From: Sanghuangporus weigelae
Taxonomy: Eukaryota; Basidiomycota; Agaricomycetes; Hymenochaetales; Hymenochaetaceae
Direction: 5' to 3'
DNA length: 64,000 nt
NCBI GenBank assembly: GCA_033182465.1
Contig: CP137319.1
Location: forward strand, 2,542,001-2,606,000
The first letter of the stretch is position 1. Each line of letters begins with the position of its first letter. The translations under genes and the position numbers were made by a program. Below, piece after piece: positions 10,021-22,086 of the stretch. Under the pieces are notes generated by a model. The model made no database searches, was not told where the DNA came from, and saw only the letters and a program-made list of their open reading frames with translations.

Positions 10021-12524
10021 TTGGGAGTGTACGAAGTCGTTACGACCAGTTCCGCGGTATTCCGACTGGTTTTGCCCGGTTCTGACTGGTTTTGCTGGAG
10101 CGAGGGGACTTAGCAAGAACGCCATAGTCTAAATGGCACGTGCACCGTTCCGTGATCGGCCATCATATAAGACACGGCGGAAGAATCACGCGACGATCCT
10201 ACACACGTCAATCACAAGTCTCCGGATCCCGGATCTGTACTCCTGACAAAGAGATTTGACCCTGCAGCGTCGTCCACAGTCCCTCTCCCATTCAAAACGT
10301 CGCAGATTTGCCCTGTAAGGCTAGCCGAGGTCTTTCCAAGTCTTTTCCCCAAGTTCCGACTCGTTCCGCTCAAAGACACCCGGTTCCGAAGGCTTCACTT
10401 ATGATCTCACCTTTCTATATGCGTCCCGTTTATTTCTTTATGCTCTCGTTCCGACCATGCTTAGTATTGTTTCTTTCTGTTTTATGTGTCCCTTAACCAT
10501 TCATATGCGCCCCTCTCCATGGTGGATAAGTGATATGCGTTCCCCTTTTTCTTATGGCTTATGTTTTCTGACCGATGGGAGGCTCAGTTTGGACGCTTAG
10601 TATAAATTTAGCACGAATCTCGTAGTGGGGGGGGAGAGCTCTGAGACCGTCTCTAGTCCCCCAGCTTCGAGTTCTTCTTGTTCATAGAAAACTCTCTCAT
10701 CTCTAAAGCATAATATATGATATTTCGTGTTCTGTACAGTCGATCGGTGACCTCTCTTCGCAGCAGAGCCGTTCGTACGTTCGTATAGTTCGCCTGGTTC
10801 GTATAAAGGACCCATCCTGTCTCTGTCATCCGGATCGAAACTTCATTGTGTTGTCAATCGGTGGTGTCGTATCTGAAGGTGCTACAGATGTCCGTCCTAC
10901 TAAGGGTGCTGAATGTATGAAGGGACCTCCAAAAATGGGATGCCGACGCTATCAGACTCTCAAAGACCTACTACCCGGCAGGTGCCAGGAACCGTTGGAG
11001 ACGTAATGGATGGGTCTAGGGATGCCGCTGGATAAAGGGAATAGGATAACAGGACCGCCGCTTGAGAGGGGGGATCACAGGGGGCTGCCGACATAGCGTA
11101 AACACAATAGATGGAGAGAAAGGACCGTTGTAGTGCGCCGCACTTGCCTGTACCGGTACGTCGGTACAGGCCCCGCAGTACTCTGTACAGTATACCATCG
11201 TGCGCCGACCGCTACACCTCCGCCGCTCCTTAAGACCCTCCAAACCGCCGCTCTTTGATTCGCGGCTCAACCAATACGTCCGCCGCCCCCCGTCCTTCGA
11301 AGACTTCCCAAACCGAGTACGCTTGGCCAGCCGCACTTTCTGATACACGGGCGCCTGGAACGTTGCAGCGGATGTATCGGCTACGGCGGCGGAAGGATAT
11401 CGAACCGTATAGCCGATGGAATATTCGTCGGCTCCTGTTGATTGGCTTATCCGACGTCGGGTAGTGGTTTTACAAGGTCCCAGGTACCACGTTTCATGTT
11501 CATACTATGCCGCCTTGTGCGCCGAGTCCGATTGTCGGACGCGGCGGCCACTCGCGTATTCCCCTTTTAGTATTATTGCCTCCCCTGACGTTTCATATTC
11601 GTGTGGTGCGACCACTTAGCGATCCGAGCGCGCCCGATGATGATGCGCCGCGCCAATCACCGCCAGCCCGATCAGCGCGCGTCCGTGTCTTGGCAGCTTC
11701 GCGGCGCGCCCCGATCTTCGGGTCCGCACCGATTGTGCGCCTGTGACGCGCCGTCACTGTCGCCGCCTCTGTGACGCTCTTCCCCAGCATTCCCCAGTAT
11801 ATATAGACCTCATGTATGTAGTGTTCAGAAGCAGTAGTTCAGAATAGATCTCAGTGCACTCCCCTCGTCTCTATTAGCCCTTTTGCTCTCTATCGCCTCC
11901 GCCGAAGATCGTGTGCCGACACAAGACGCCGCCCCCGTTTAAGGGAATAACAGGGGCACGTGCTCACTCGCCACTGCGCAAGTGATCGGCAGAGCTATCC
12001 CCCGTCCTGGGAAACGGCAGCGCCATCGCCCTCTTGACAATCGGCGACACCGTCGCTCTCCTGGTAATCGGCGACGCCGTCACTCTCCTGGTAATCCGCG
12101 ACACCGTCGCTCTCCTGGTAATCGGCGACACCGTCGCTCTCCTGGTAATCGGCGGTACCGTCGCTCTACCAGTAATCGCCGCCGCTCGCAGGACTCGACA
12201 ACGCCGGCGCTCTACTGCTTATTCGCGACGCCGACATCTTGACTCGTCGGCGGCTCTGTCTCGTACATTATCGGCCGCGCCCCCTCTATACGCAGATCAT
12301 ACCATAGCCCTTACGATTGAGCTCTCCTCACGACTGAGCGCGCATCCCGATCGGCAGCAGTGCTTCCGGGTCGAATTGTCCGCCGCGGCACCGAGCTGTC
12401 CAGGAGGGCTAGCCACGAGTTGGATCCCTTCTTACCTCTCCGATCTTTGACACCGCCGACGCCTCTCTGTGGTCGAACGCCGTCGCCTTCGCCGCTGCTT
12501 AAGAGGGTCTGATAGTCTACACCG
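10020..12524. repeat. Degenerate LTR-like and repeat-derived sequence
   Basis: This is non-coding repeat-like sequence. It includes a TATA-containing stretch (ATCATATAAGACAC near 10164), short direct repeats of the kind GACTGGTTTTGC, a GC-rich section at 11100-11760, and a second TATA (AGTATATATAGACC near 11795) followed by a pyrimidine-rich run. The layout resembles decayed LTR promoters. The part at 10870-11105 recurs at 14955-15190. Open frames here have no family features and read through the repeats. Confidence 0.45.
12037..12171. repeat. 27-bp tandem repeat (minisatellite), five units
   Basis: Five consecutive 27-bp units (12037, 12064, 12091, 12118 and 12145 onward) follow the pattern gtaatcggcgacaccgtcgc plus tctcctg. 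Each unit differs from the others at only a few bases. The unit length is a multiple of three, so two frames read open as a repeated 9-residue peptide. The absence of any flanking gene signal makes coding unlikely. Confidence 0.85.
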
Positions 12525-12830
12525 TATAAGATGAATATATGGACTAAGCTGGAGTGAAAGGCTGGAAAGGGCGCTGCAGGGGTGTATGATAGGAAGGCTG
12601 GGTCGCCAGGTGGCCGCCGACGTCGAATAGAGGGGTGCCGGATTGAGGGGGAGGCTGCACAAATCTGCCGAAGTAGCGTAAACGCGATAGATGAAAGGAA
12701 AAGACCGTATAAGATCAATAGATGGGATAAACTGGAGTGAAAGGCTGGAAAGGACGCCGAAGGGGAGTCTGATAAGAAGCCTGGGTCGCCGAAGGGTCGC
12801 CGATGTCAAATGGAGGGGCGCCGGACAGGT
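12525..12830. repeat. Two tandem diverged copies of a ~180-bp unit (third copy at 15215-15370)
   Basis: The stretch containing ctggagtgaaaggctggaaa occurs near 12548 and again near 12732, each followed by the same diverged text (ggtcgcc..., cgccgg). A third, more diverged copy lies at 15215-15370. Confidence 0.6.
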
Positions 12831-12889
12831 ATAAAGTGTGGGGAGGAGGCTCAGGGTTAAATCCCAAGCCGTACTCACTCACTGAACGT

Positions 12890-13770
12890 CAGAGCGGCAG
12901 AGGCGTACCGGAGGCGGCGAGGGCAAGTAGAATGTGGAGTCAAACAAGAGGAGATGTCAAGGATAGTATATAGTCAAGGGGGAGGCTCAGTACATGAGGG
13001 GAGACTCAGAGTGAGGGATATCTCGAACTCTGGCGCTCGGTCTGGTACATGCTCTTGGAATCCTTGCTAGGCTTGGAATCCTTTCTTCTACAAGCTAGTA
13101 TAAGCTCTATATATACTCTACTGCTGTCGCCGACACATCCTACTGTCTGACAACATCTCCTGAGTCATCTAGGTCGCCAAGGGCCGCTGCCGGAGCGCCC
13201 AGGTGAAATCTGAGAGTGGCAACGTGAGGGGGGCATCCAATCACATGAAATATTGAGTATCTGCAATAACACGGGCGCCGGCGGAGTTGGGCTTGGCGGC
13301 GCAAGTCGGTGGCTTGGCACGCCGATGTACCACATGCCTACCTTCCATACATGGTCTAATGGGGGCCGCCGCGTCAGGGGAAGTCGGGAAACATCGGAAC
13401 CGATGATTGGAGGCTGATATCGCGTATATGAGACAAAGGGCGCATCAGCCGATGTCCCTGAGGTGTCCGATGCATCGGCGGCACTCAATACAGAGTGTGG
13501 GCGATCCCTAGTGACTAATATGAGTGGCCGGAGCGGCAGTGCTGTGGGGGACTGCCGGACTGGTGGCAGATACATCGTAATGAGGCATGTAAGCACATAT
13601 GACAATATATATCTCCCTAGACAATGGGGGACTGCTTGGTAAGCTGTAGGAGGCGTCGGCGAGGGTACCTGAGGATGTCTGAGTGTCCGCCGCATTGATC
13701 GGCGCCAAGGGGGGCCGACTCGGAGGCATCCAGAGTCGCCGCACGGCTGTACGTATGGTAAATCATAAGA
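12890..13770. repeat. Dispersed repeat, copy 1 (pair at 15385-16255)
   Basis: About 880 bp recur as a direct repeat at 15385-16255. Shared anchors include agtatatagtcaa, gagggatatctcgaactc, tactgtctgacaacatctcc and taccacatgcctaccttcc. Many C/T and G/A differences separate the copies, so this is old. No coding potential is recognised. Confidence 0.75.
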
Positions 13771-13779
13771 TCGGCGGCA

Positions 13780-14065
13780 CGTAGTCACTGAGGGATGTGT
13801 CCTATAGTGCCTGGTGCTGGGTAGGAGCTGTCGGCGGACCTGTCTGAGTGTCGGGGAGCCATCGGCGGATCGATTTGGGTCATAGGAGGGCGCCGCAGTA
13901 CAGTACGTGTGCTGGAATCAATGGATACGTGCTCAAATGATGTCCCGAGTGCAATAGGAGTGTGCCCTCACACTCTCAGGTGTCGGCAGTGCTGGGATAT
14001 GGTATCTGCAGTAAGAGGGAGCCATAGTATGAGTGTACTGGCACAGGAGGAGCCAGTGCGCTACA
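13780..14065. repeat. Dispersed repeat, copy 1 (pair at 19335-19620)
   Basis: The segment from tgtcctatagtgcctggt to agtgtactggcacaggagg reappears at 19335-19620 in the same orientation. Confidence 0.7.
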
Positions 14066-14719
14066 GCGTGTTCCGATCGGTTTCGCTGGTTTCGCTCGTA
14101 ACCCAGTTATTTAGCGTGCCGCGTGCTTTCGGTCTCGTAACACCTTCCCCTCTCCACTGTCGTCGGAAAAGGACACCATATTATCCCTTTCCATCACCGT
14201 AAAGTCCCTCCGTCTCTTGTATCACGTTAAGGTCGCTCAGTTACCGTCCCCGTCCTTCATATCGCGTTTCGAATCGTTACGCCGCGTTCCGACACTTTAG
14301 ACTCCGAGTGAGATCGGCTGCCGTCGCTTCCCAGTGAGTTAGCACGGTCGATTAGTCACGTTCGAGTTGGTGGTTCGACTAGCGTAGCCTTAGTTAGATT
14401 AGTTTTTGTGCCTTGTGTAAGTCGGCTTTAGTCCAGAGCTCGCAGTTGAGCCGGAGAGTCGATTTAGCCTTTGCACTGCCACCATCAATCTCAGGAGAAG
14501 CCCATCCTCGGGATCCATTCCTCGAGCGCTTCCCACGCGTTCCTCAGCCCTCATACAACCCTTCTCTCGTATATTCCATTATCCCTTCATTTCCACTTGC
14601 CTTTGGTCTAGGTGTATCTCTCTGCTAACTACTCAAAGGTATTCTAGGGCAGCCCCTCGAACTTTATATTCCCTGTCCGGTATCAGAACGCCCACAGGAG
14701 TTTCAATGTGTGCCTGCAT
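14066..14719. repeat. LTR-like segment with a possible PBS
   Basis: Pyrimidine-rich, LTR-like sequence ends near 14680 and is followed by ggtatcagaacgcccac. That resembles the initiator-tRNA type primer binding site (TGGTATCAGAGC) of many retrotransposons. No matching second LTR was identified by eye, so the boundaries are unknown. Confidence 0.35.
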
Positions 14720-14945
14720 TCTCACATTGTATGATTGATAGGGTGAGTGGACAATCAGACTAGGTCTGTAGGTGCGATCCTAGCAGGCTAGGGTATTTGA
14801 TCCTATAAGGAGTGAGTGAGAATGAATTGGGGTAACCAAACAAAGAAGGGTGATCCGGAGGACTCCCCTGAGGTAGACCAAGACTCTGGCCTACTCTATG
14901 GGAACAGCAATCAATTGGAATTGGTCCAGCCAGAGTGGTGTAGTG
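14720..14945. repeat. Dispersed repeat, copy 1 (pair at 16258-16445)
   Basis: The text from tgtatgattgatagggtg to ggtagaccaagactctggcc recurs at 16258-16445 with scattered transitions. Confidence 0.7.
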
Positions 14946-14954
14946 GGTGGTGTA

Positions 14955-16255
14955 TGTCTCTGAAGGCGCTACTGTTGTCCATCCTGCTAAGGGTGCTGAA
15001 TGTATGAAGAAACCTCTAAAAATGAGATGCCAACGCTATCAGACTCTAAATCCCCACTATCTAGCAGATGCCAGGAACTGTCAGAGACATGATGGAAGGG
15101 TCTAGAGATGCCAAGGTATGAAGGGAATGAACTACTAGGGCTGCCGCTCAGAGGGGGGGATCACAGGAGGGTGCAGACATAGTATAAACTCAGTCGCAGG
15201 ATCGGCAGGAGCATATAAGATGAATATAAGGGATAAAATGGAGTGAGTAAGTGGAGAAGGCACCAATGGGTCATCTGATAGGATGCCTGTGTCGCCAGAT
15301 AGCTGCCAACGTCAAATAGAGAGGTACAGGAATGAGGGGGAGGCCACATGAGTCTGCCGATGTAGCATAAATGTAATAGATGTCAGAGTGGCAGAGCCGT
15401 ATCAGAGGTAGTGAAGGTAAGTGGAATGGTGAATCAAACAAGAAGAGATATCAGGGATAGTATATAGTCAAAGGGGAGGCTTAGTACATGAGAGGAGGCT
15501 CAGAGTGAGGGATATCTCGAACTCCGGCACTTGGTCTGGTACATGCTCTGCTGACTTCTTTAAGATTCTCTATCTTCTACCAACCTAATATAAGCTCTAT
15601 ATATACTCTGCTGCTATCACCGACATGTCCTACTGTCTGACAACATCTCCTGAGTCATCTGGGTTGCTAAGGGCCGATGCCGGAGTGCCCAGGTGAAATC
15701 TGCAAGTGGCAACATGAGAGAGGCATCCAATAGCATGGAATATCGAGTATCTGCAATAATACGGCCACCATCAGAGTTGGGCTTGGTGGCATGAGTCGGC
15801 GGCTTTGCACGCCGATGTACCACATGCCTACCTTCCATACATGGTCTAATGGGGGCCGCCGCATCAAGGGGAAGTCGGGAAACATCAGAGCTGATGATCG
15901 AAGGCTAATATTGCATATGTGGGGCAAGGGGTGCATCAGTCAGTGTCCCTGAGGTGTCCGATGCATCGGCGGCACTCAATACAGAGTGTGGGCCTAGTGA
16001 CTAATATGAGTGGCCAGAGCAGTGGTGCTGTGGAGGACTGCTGGATTGGCGCCAGATATGTCGTAATGAGGCATATAAGCACATATAACAATATATAGCT
16101 CCCTAGGCAATAGGGGACTGCTTGGTAAGCTGTAGGAGGCATTGGCGAAGGTACCTGAGGATGTCTGAGTGTCCGCCGTATCAATTGGTGCCATGGGAGG
16201 CCGACTTGGAGGCATCCAGAGTCACTGCAAGGCTGTATGTACGGTAAATTGTAAG
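14955..16255. repeat. Second copies of the 10.87-13.77 kb repeat segments
   Basis: This block carries, in the same order and orientation, diverged copies of 10870-11105 (here 14955-15190), 12525-12830 (here 15215-15370) and 12890-13770 (here 15385-16255). The order shows that one longer unit was duplicated and then decayed. Confidence 0.7.
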
Positions 16256-16257
16256 AT

Positions 16258-16445
16258 CGGTGTATGATTGATAGGGTGGGTGGATAATCGGACTAGGTCT
16301 GTAGGTGCGATCCTAGCAGGCTAGGGCGTTCGATCCTATAGGGAGCAAGCAAGAACAAACTGGGGTAACCAAACAAGGAAGGGTGATCCGGAAGACTCCC
16401 CTGGGATAGACCAAGACTCTGGCCTACTCTGTGGGAACTGAGGTC
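16258..16445. repeat. Dispersed repeat, copy 2 (pair at 14720-14945)
   Basis: Second copy of the 14720-14945 segment, including gatcctagcaggctaggg and agggtgatccgg. Confidence 0.7.
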
Positions 16446-16449
16446 AGTT

Positions 16450-17748
16450 GGAATAGCTTCGGCTGAAACGGTTGGGGTGAACTGTCAGAAGGGTGGGATG
16501 TGAATGAGCATCTAGGTCTATACTCCTGTGACCGAGCGACGGGAATCTATCTAAAAGGAAAGAAGGGGGAGCGAATACACGTAGGCAAGATGTGATACTC
16601 AATGATCGTCTAGGCAGACCAATCTGGACATGCTGTGATGAACCGAGTAAATACTTCGGCGACTTGATCACCTCGGAGATGAGTCGACAGAGAAAGAAGA
16701 CAAGCTGAGAGTATCCGAGTCACTCCTAAGACATTCAGACTAGTCTTAGACAAGGAAGACGAGACACCCAAAGTAGGTACTACGACTTTCTGTGAATGAC
16801 AGAGTCAGTCGGGACAATCTGAGAGGCTTCGGAACAGAAGATGTGTGCGCTGAACATATCTCTGGTATTCGCTATCTGAAATTTATGATATCTGGGTGGG
16901 TTTTATAGACTAAGTGGGTCCAAAACATGTACAAAACAACTGATCTGGGACTGGGGGAGGATTGTGACAAGACATGAGGTGAAACACAATAAAACTACAA
17001 CAAGGAGCGTGAAACCGACAAGACAGAAGTCTAGTGGACTACAGGAAACTGTGAAACAAGATGAAATCATAGCAAGGAGTGTGAAACTGACACAATAAGG
17101 GTCAGACAGATTGCAAGGAACTGTAAAACAACATAAAAACTGTCCAGGAAGGGTTCTCCGAATGGCACACTCAGATCGGCAAACAAACTGGATGGAGTGA
17201 TCAAATGGATGTACTAATTGGCGAACTCTGATCGGAAGTCTGAACCTCGGAGGCTACTTCGGTAATGTCCAAACAATGGAGCGCACCTCATGGAATGTAT
17301 AGGGTGAAGGTATGCAACTGTTTGGTACCTCAAAACAGGTCGGAGCGGTCCCTGGTGGTGTGAAACGTTGATGAAAAGGAGTAGGGTCCCCTCAGGGGTC
17401 TGGGTCCAGGCCTCAGAGTGCCAATGTCCACTCAGATAACTGAAGCGGTGGTTGGCGAGTGGTAGTGTGACAAAGTATGGACAACAAAATATGGCATGGC
17501 ACCTATGGTGCAGTATTAGCAGGTCTTTGGGGTCTTGAAAGGTGATATATGTGCAAAGGAAGGTAAAACGGCGTGAACCAAAATATGTACGAAGTCTCAG
17601 GTGCATCCTAAGGTATGGCGGAGCACTCAGAAGGATTGAATTGAGTCGTATATACCCTTTGTGACTGTTGGAGTCGCTCAGGCAGCTGATACACCAGTGT
17701 GTTGGACCCTGGTGAAGTATGTACAATACTTGACCACTGACGCATAGA
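16450..17748. repeat. ~1.3-kb dispersed repeat, copy 1 (pair at 19621-20895)
   Basis: Long direct repeat of 19621-20895. Shared anchors are gaatgagcatctaggtct, gacaatctgagaggcttcgg and gtatgtacaatactt. No recognisable protein is present. Copy 1 is interrupted at its right end by the solo LTR at 17754. Copy 2 shows the uninterrupted sequence. Confidence 0.8.
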
Positions 17749-17753
17749 ATAGC

Positions 17754-19305
17754 TGTTAGGACTAGGATTCTTGGATGAGGTGGTCAGTCCAAGCGTACCA
17801 GAACAAGTTCCTACTTCCTCCTTCTGACAACAGTAGTTGGAGATTAGAGCGAAGGTTAGAGATGTACTACTAAGAAGCGAGCTATAGGCTCAAGCTTGAC
17901 TTAACAGTAGAGTAGAGGTTTCAATCAAAGGGGTACAGTTTTAATTGAAGATACAAAATAATTTTGCTGAGGGACAATGCCCCGCTCAGCTGGCGCTTAT
18001 ATATTCTATCTATTGAATACTACCGAATACTAATAACTACCAACTACAGCCTTGCTATTGGTCTAGACAATATGTTTTTCCTGACACCAACACTCTACAG
18101 TTGGATCAACACCGATACTTTCCTCCAGTGTTGAATCACAATATTTCTACCATATTAGGAAGGTCTGTTTGAGTCCTACCACCCTGATGCTTCAAGAGGC
18201 TTCCTCCATGCTTCCTCCAATTGGCACTTGTTATCACATGTCAATCTCTCTTTATCTTTACCCCCACGATCCTTCTCTGCTTCCAGGCTGGGTACATCTG
18301 ATGATTGCCAAGCCATCGCTTCTCTGGCGCTTCGTTCTCAGGCCGAGCTTCTGCCCCTTAATCCTCAATCATAAGGGAGATAGTGATATCTGGGTTCAGA
18401 ATCGGCAATGCTTGCTAATCTCCTTCTGTCATTCTTGGTGGCTGTGTATGTTCCACTACAACTCTTCTATGCCTTACGGCGACTTCGACATCCAATAGTA
18501 GTAGTCCCGCACCTGTGGTTAACCGCAGCCTCTGTCCTATGTGCTCGCAGCTATGCCACTCATCAACTGTGATTACCCCTGCTTCTGACATACGCCAAGC
18601 TTGTAATAAGCGTTCTATTGCTTCTTCTGTCAGGTGTTCAATGTCCGAGGGTGGCCTTCGATAAACTGGCCAATCTACTTCCACTGCCATGTGAGTGCAC
18701 AAGGTCTGGTGACGATGCTGATTGATCCAAGCTCGCATGTCAACCTTCAGTGCATAGACATCTCTATCGCTGAGCCAGATTAATACCTCATGGTCATATG
18801 CGCTCATTTTGCAGTTCGGTAGCGGTTGGTCTTCTGTTTGTTCCGATGGTCCTGGCTTATGCCGAATCTTGACATCGGCTGCCTCCCTTGATACCAATTA
18901 TTCCACGAAATTCTTCATGAGCCATTCCGAGAGTACCCAGCTTTGTTGGTATGCCAAGTAACAATTGGCGCATACCAAGTTCTTGTGTACAAATCTCCTA
19001 GTTGCACCATGCTGATAATGTCTTCGTTTCAGGAGTTCTGTATACCTCGCAACATTCTTGTCTTCCATTGCCGCCAGACTGCGTTCTGGCAGGGGAGTAT
19101 GTCCAATGTGCATATTAGTTAATCCTAACTGCAAATTATTAGTTTCCTCCCTGTCTTCTTCAGATGATCCGTAGTTTGCTACTTAAGAATCGCCTCTGCT
19201 GTTTTACCTAAGCAGCCTTTTGAAATAATCCTGATTTGGCTGCATAATACAGTGTGTAAAATGTCTTAGCCCACGCTGCATTAGGTAACCACAATTTTTG
19301 TAACA
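17754..19305 (-). mobile_element. 1,552-bp solo LTR with 5-bp target duplication ATAGC
   Basis: The element begins TGTTAGGACTAGG and ends TTTTTGTAACA, flanked by ATAGC at 17749-17753 and 19306-19310. The other copy of the surrounding repeat (near 20890) reads agaatagcggtgtgcactac without interruption, so this is a true insertion and the empty site is visible. TG...CA ends and a 5-bp duplication are LTR features. The length is close to the 1,512-bp gypsy LTRs in this window and the first seven bases are the same (TGTTAGG). On the minus strand the order is also the same: an ORF (19134-18415), then a TATA box (ATATATAAGC near 18000), then about 250 nt of presumed R/U5. Confidence 0.75.
18415..19134 (-). 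pseudogene. Decayed ORF inside the solo LTR, one in-frame stop
   Basis: The frame starts at the ATG at 19134 (MQLGLTNMHIGH...) and runs to 18898, where a TAA interrupts it. The same frame continues open from 18897 to 18415, so about 238 codons would be read without that stop. Visible features are a CANC pair (LVCANCYLAYQQ) and an acidic/aromatic C-terminal half. I recognise no family. Its position upstream of the LTR TATA box mirrors the 213-codon ORF in the gypsy LTRs, but I see no convincing sequence similarity between the two proteins. Confidence 0.45.
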
Positions 19306-19334
19306 ATAGCGGTGTGCACTACATTGGCAGCCTG

Positions 19335-20895
19335 TGGTCATTGAGGAATATGTCCTATAGTGCCTGGTACTGGGTAGGAGTCATCGGAAGACCTGTCTGA
19401 GTGTCAGAGAGCCATCGGCGGATTGATCTAGGCCTTAGGAGGGTGCCGCAGTACAGTATAAGTGCTGGAATCAATAGAAACGTGCTCAAATGGTGTCTTG
19501 AGTGCAGTAGGAGTATTCCCTCACACTCTGAGATGTGGGCGGCACTAGGATATGGTATATGCAGTGAGAGGGAACCATAGTATGAGTGTACTGGCACAGG
19601 AGGGGCCAGTGCACTATAGCAGTCGGGGTGAACTGTCGGAGCAATAGGATGTGAATGAGCATCTAGGTCTGTGCTCCTGTGGCTGAGCAGGGGGAAACTA
19701 TCTAAAAAGGAAAAGGGGGAGTGAATACACATAGGCAGGATGTAATACTCAATTATTAACTAGGGAGACCAATCTGGACGTGCTGAGGTGAGCTGAGTGA
19801 ATACTTCAACGACTTGATCACCTTGGAGATGAGTCGATGGAGAAAGAAGACAAGCTGAGAGTATCCAAGTCACTCCCAGGATGTCTGGACTAGTCTAAAC
19901 AATGAAGACGAGACACCTAAAGTGGGTACTACATGCTTCTATGAGTGACAGAGTTGGTTAGGACAATCTGAGAGGCTTCGGAACAGAAGATGTGTGCACT
20001 GAACAGATCTCTGGTATTCACTATCCTAAAACTATGACATCTGGGCAGGTTTTATAGACTTAGTGGGTCCAAAACATGTACAAAACAAGTGATCTGGGTC
20101 CAGGGGAGGATTGTGACAAGATATGAGGTGAAATACAATGAAACCACAACAAGGAGCATGAAACCAATGAGACAGAAGTCTAGTAGACTATAAGAAACTG
20201 TAAAACAGGATGAAATCATAGCAAGGAGTGTGGAACTGATGCGATAAGTATCAGGTGGACTGCAAGGAACTGTGAAACAACATGAAAACTGTCTAGGAAG
20301 AGTCCTCCAAATGGCACACTTAAGTCAGCGAACAAACCAGATGGAGTGATCAAACAGATGTATCAATTGGCGAACTCCAATTAAAAGTCCGAACTTTGGA
20401 GGCCACTTTGGCAATGTCCGAACAATGGAGCACACCTCGTGGAACGTCTAGGGTGAAGGTACATGACTATTTAGTACCTTAAAACAAGTTAGAGCAGTCC
20501 CTAGTGGTGTGAAACGTTGATAAGAAGATCTAGGGGCCCATTAGGAGTCTGGGTCCAGGCTTCGGAGCCAATATCCACTTGGGTGACTGAGGTAGTAGTC
20601 AGCGAGTGGTAGTGTGACAAAGTATGGACATCAAAATATGACGTGGTGCCTACGGTGCAGTATTAGCGGGTCTTCGCTTAGAAGGTGACATATGTGCAAG
20701 AGAAGGTGAAATGGCGTGAACCAAAATATGTATGAAGTCTTGGGTGCATCCTAAGGTATGGCAGAGCACTCAGAAGAATCGAATTGAGTTACTTATACTC
20801 TTCGCGACTGTTGGAGTCACTTGGGCAGCTGATGCACCAGTGTGTTAGACACTGGTGAAGTATGTACAATACTTGTCCACCAACGTATAGAATAG
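19335..20895. repeat. Second copies of the 13.78-14.07 and 16.45-17.75 kb repeats
   Basis: 19335-19620 matches 13780-14065, and 19621-20895 matches 16450-17748. The right end reads on into agcggtgtgcactacattg, the sequence found beyond the solo LTR in the other copy. Confidence 0.75.
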
Positions 20896-20920
20896 CGGTG
20901 TGCACTACATTGCACTGATC

Positions 20921-21063
20921 ATTGTGTTGCACTTTCTACACAACGTGTGGATATTGAGTTCCGACTTGCATAGAGCCCTCACAACACAGAATTGTAAATC
21001 AGGACTGACATATAAGGAAAATAATGAATGTTAAGAGGAGATTTTTGACTGAATAGCTTATTA
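20921..21063. repeat. Foldback element, outer left arm
   Basis: From gatcattgtgttgcac to gaatagcttatta this is the reverse complement of 49318-49470, with a few per cent differences. It is the left terminal arm of an element now split by the gypsy insertion. The arm continues at 21824 after the inserted MITE. Confidence 0.75.
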
Positions 21064-21823
21064 CTGCCTTTTTCATATGTATTGTCACTCACGACTTCTG
21101 TGATTTTTGTCACTCAGAACACCTCAAAATATAAAAATCACCATATCTCACTCAATTCTTGACTGTTCTGCATGATCTAAGTTTCGAAATTCATAGTTTT
21201 AAAATATGTTTCAAACTCTAATAAGGATGAAGAGAAATGAGCAAAGAATGAGTGAGATATGTCGTAAAAGGTCAATTTTAGATACTTCCTTCATGTGCAG
21301 TTTTTCCTACCCTCAAACTGGGTGCTACAACAATCTAGACTGCACCAAAGTGATGCTATTGGTATAATATGAATTTGAAGACATCAGATTTCCTAAGAAT
21401 AAATTTATTTTGAGGTCTGAGGGTCCTTGAGAAAAGGTAAGTTTGAGCTCAGCCCAGACATGCATCAAACCAGCAGATACAACACAGAATAGAGCTCAAA
21501 GTCAGCCTGTAAACTTAAAATAAAATAATCATATCATTTTGGACTTGCTTATAGGACTGTAGAAGCAGGGATGAGGGCAGGAAAAACTGCACATGAAAGA
21601 TGTGTCTAAAATCGACCTTTTACGACATATCTCACTCATTCTTTGCTCATTTCTCTTCATCCTTATTAGAGTTTGAGACATATTTTAAGACTATGAGTTT
21701 AGCAACTTAGATTATGCAAAACGGTCAAGAATTGAGTGAGATATGGTGATTTTTATATTTTGAGGTGTTCTGTGTGACAAAAATCACAGAAGTCACGAGT
21801 GACAATACATATGAAAAAGGCAG
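21064..21823. mobile_element. TA-flanked palindromic MITE 1 (760 bp)
   Basis: The ends CTGCCTTTTTCATATG and CATATGAAAAAGGCAG are exact inverted repeats flanked by TA at 21062-21063 and 21824-21825. The arms run about 260 bp on each side, around a unique centre of about 240 bp. The opposite arm of the host foldback element (near 49318) reads through this point without the insertion and has a single TA, so the empty site is preserved. There is no coding frame. Confidence 0.8.
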
Positions 21824-22086
21824 TAACAGCTCAAATTAGGTAAATTACCTTGAATAAATGAGAGATACTTAAATATGCATAACTTTGCTTTCTTGTATCA
21901 CTCTGAATTCTTTAGCTATTTGAATGATTTAAAGTATAGAGTCATCAGGAGAATCAAGAGAATCTATTTCACTGTCATTTTCTTCAATCAAATGAATGAG
22001 GGAGTGGTGCTTTGCCCTCATATTTTGCAAAGCTATCTGACCAGAAAAACTCAATAATTAGAGTTAGCATCAATTTTTTGTCATTA
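21824..22086. repeat. Foldback element, inner left arm and spacer
   Basis: 21826-21985 is the reverse complement of the joined right arm, 24546-24666 plus 49271-49317. It includes ttaccttgaataaatgaga and atgcataactttgctttctt. 21986-22086 is unpaired. Confidence 0.7.

Noticed and set aside
12037-12171. Regular repeats resembling a CRISPR array
   Set aside because: The units are directly adjacent with no spacers, and the genome is eukaryotic; this is a minisatellite.
11255-12878. Several 60-150 codon frames in the GC-rich repeat block
   Set aside because: Overlapping frames on both strands with repetitive Arg/Pro/Ser composition, as expected from GC-rich repeats rather than genes.
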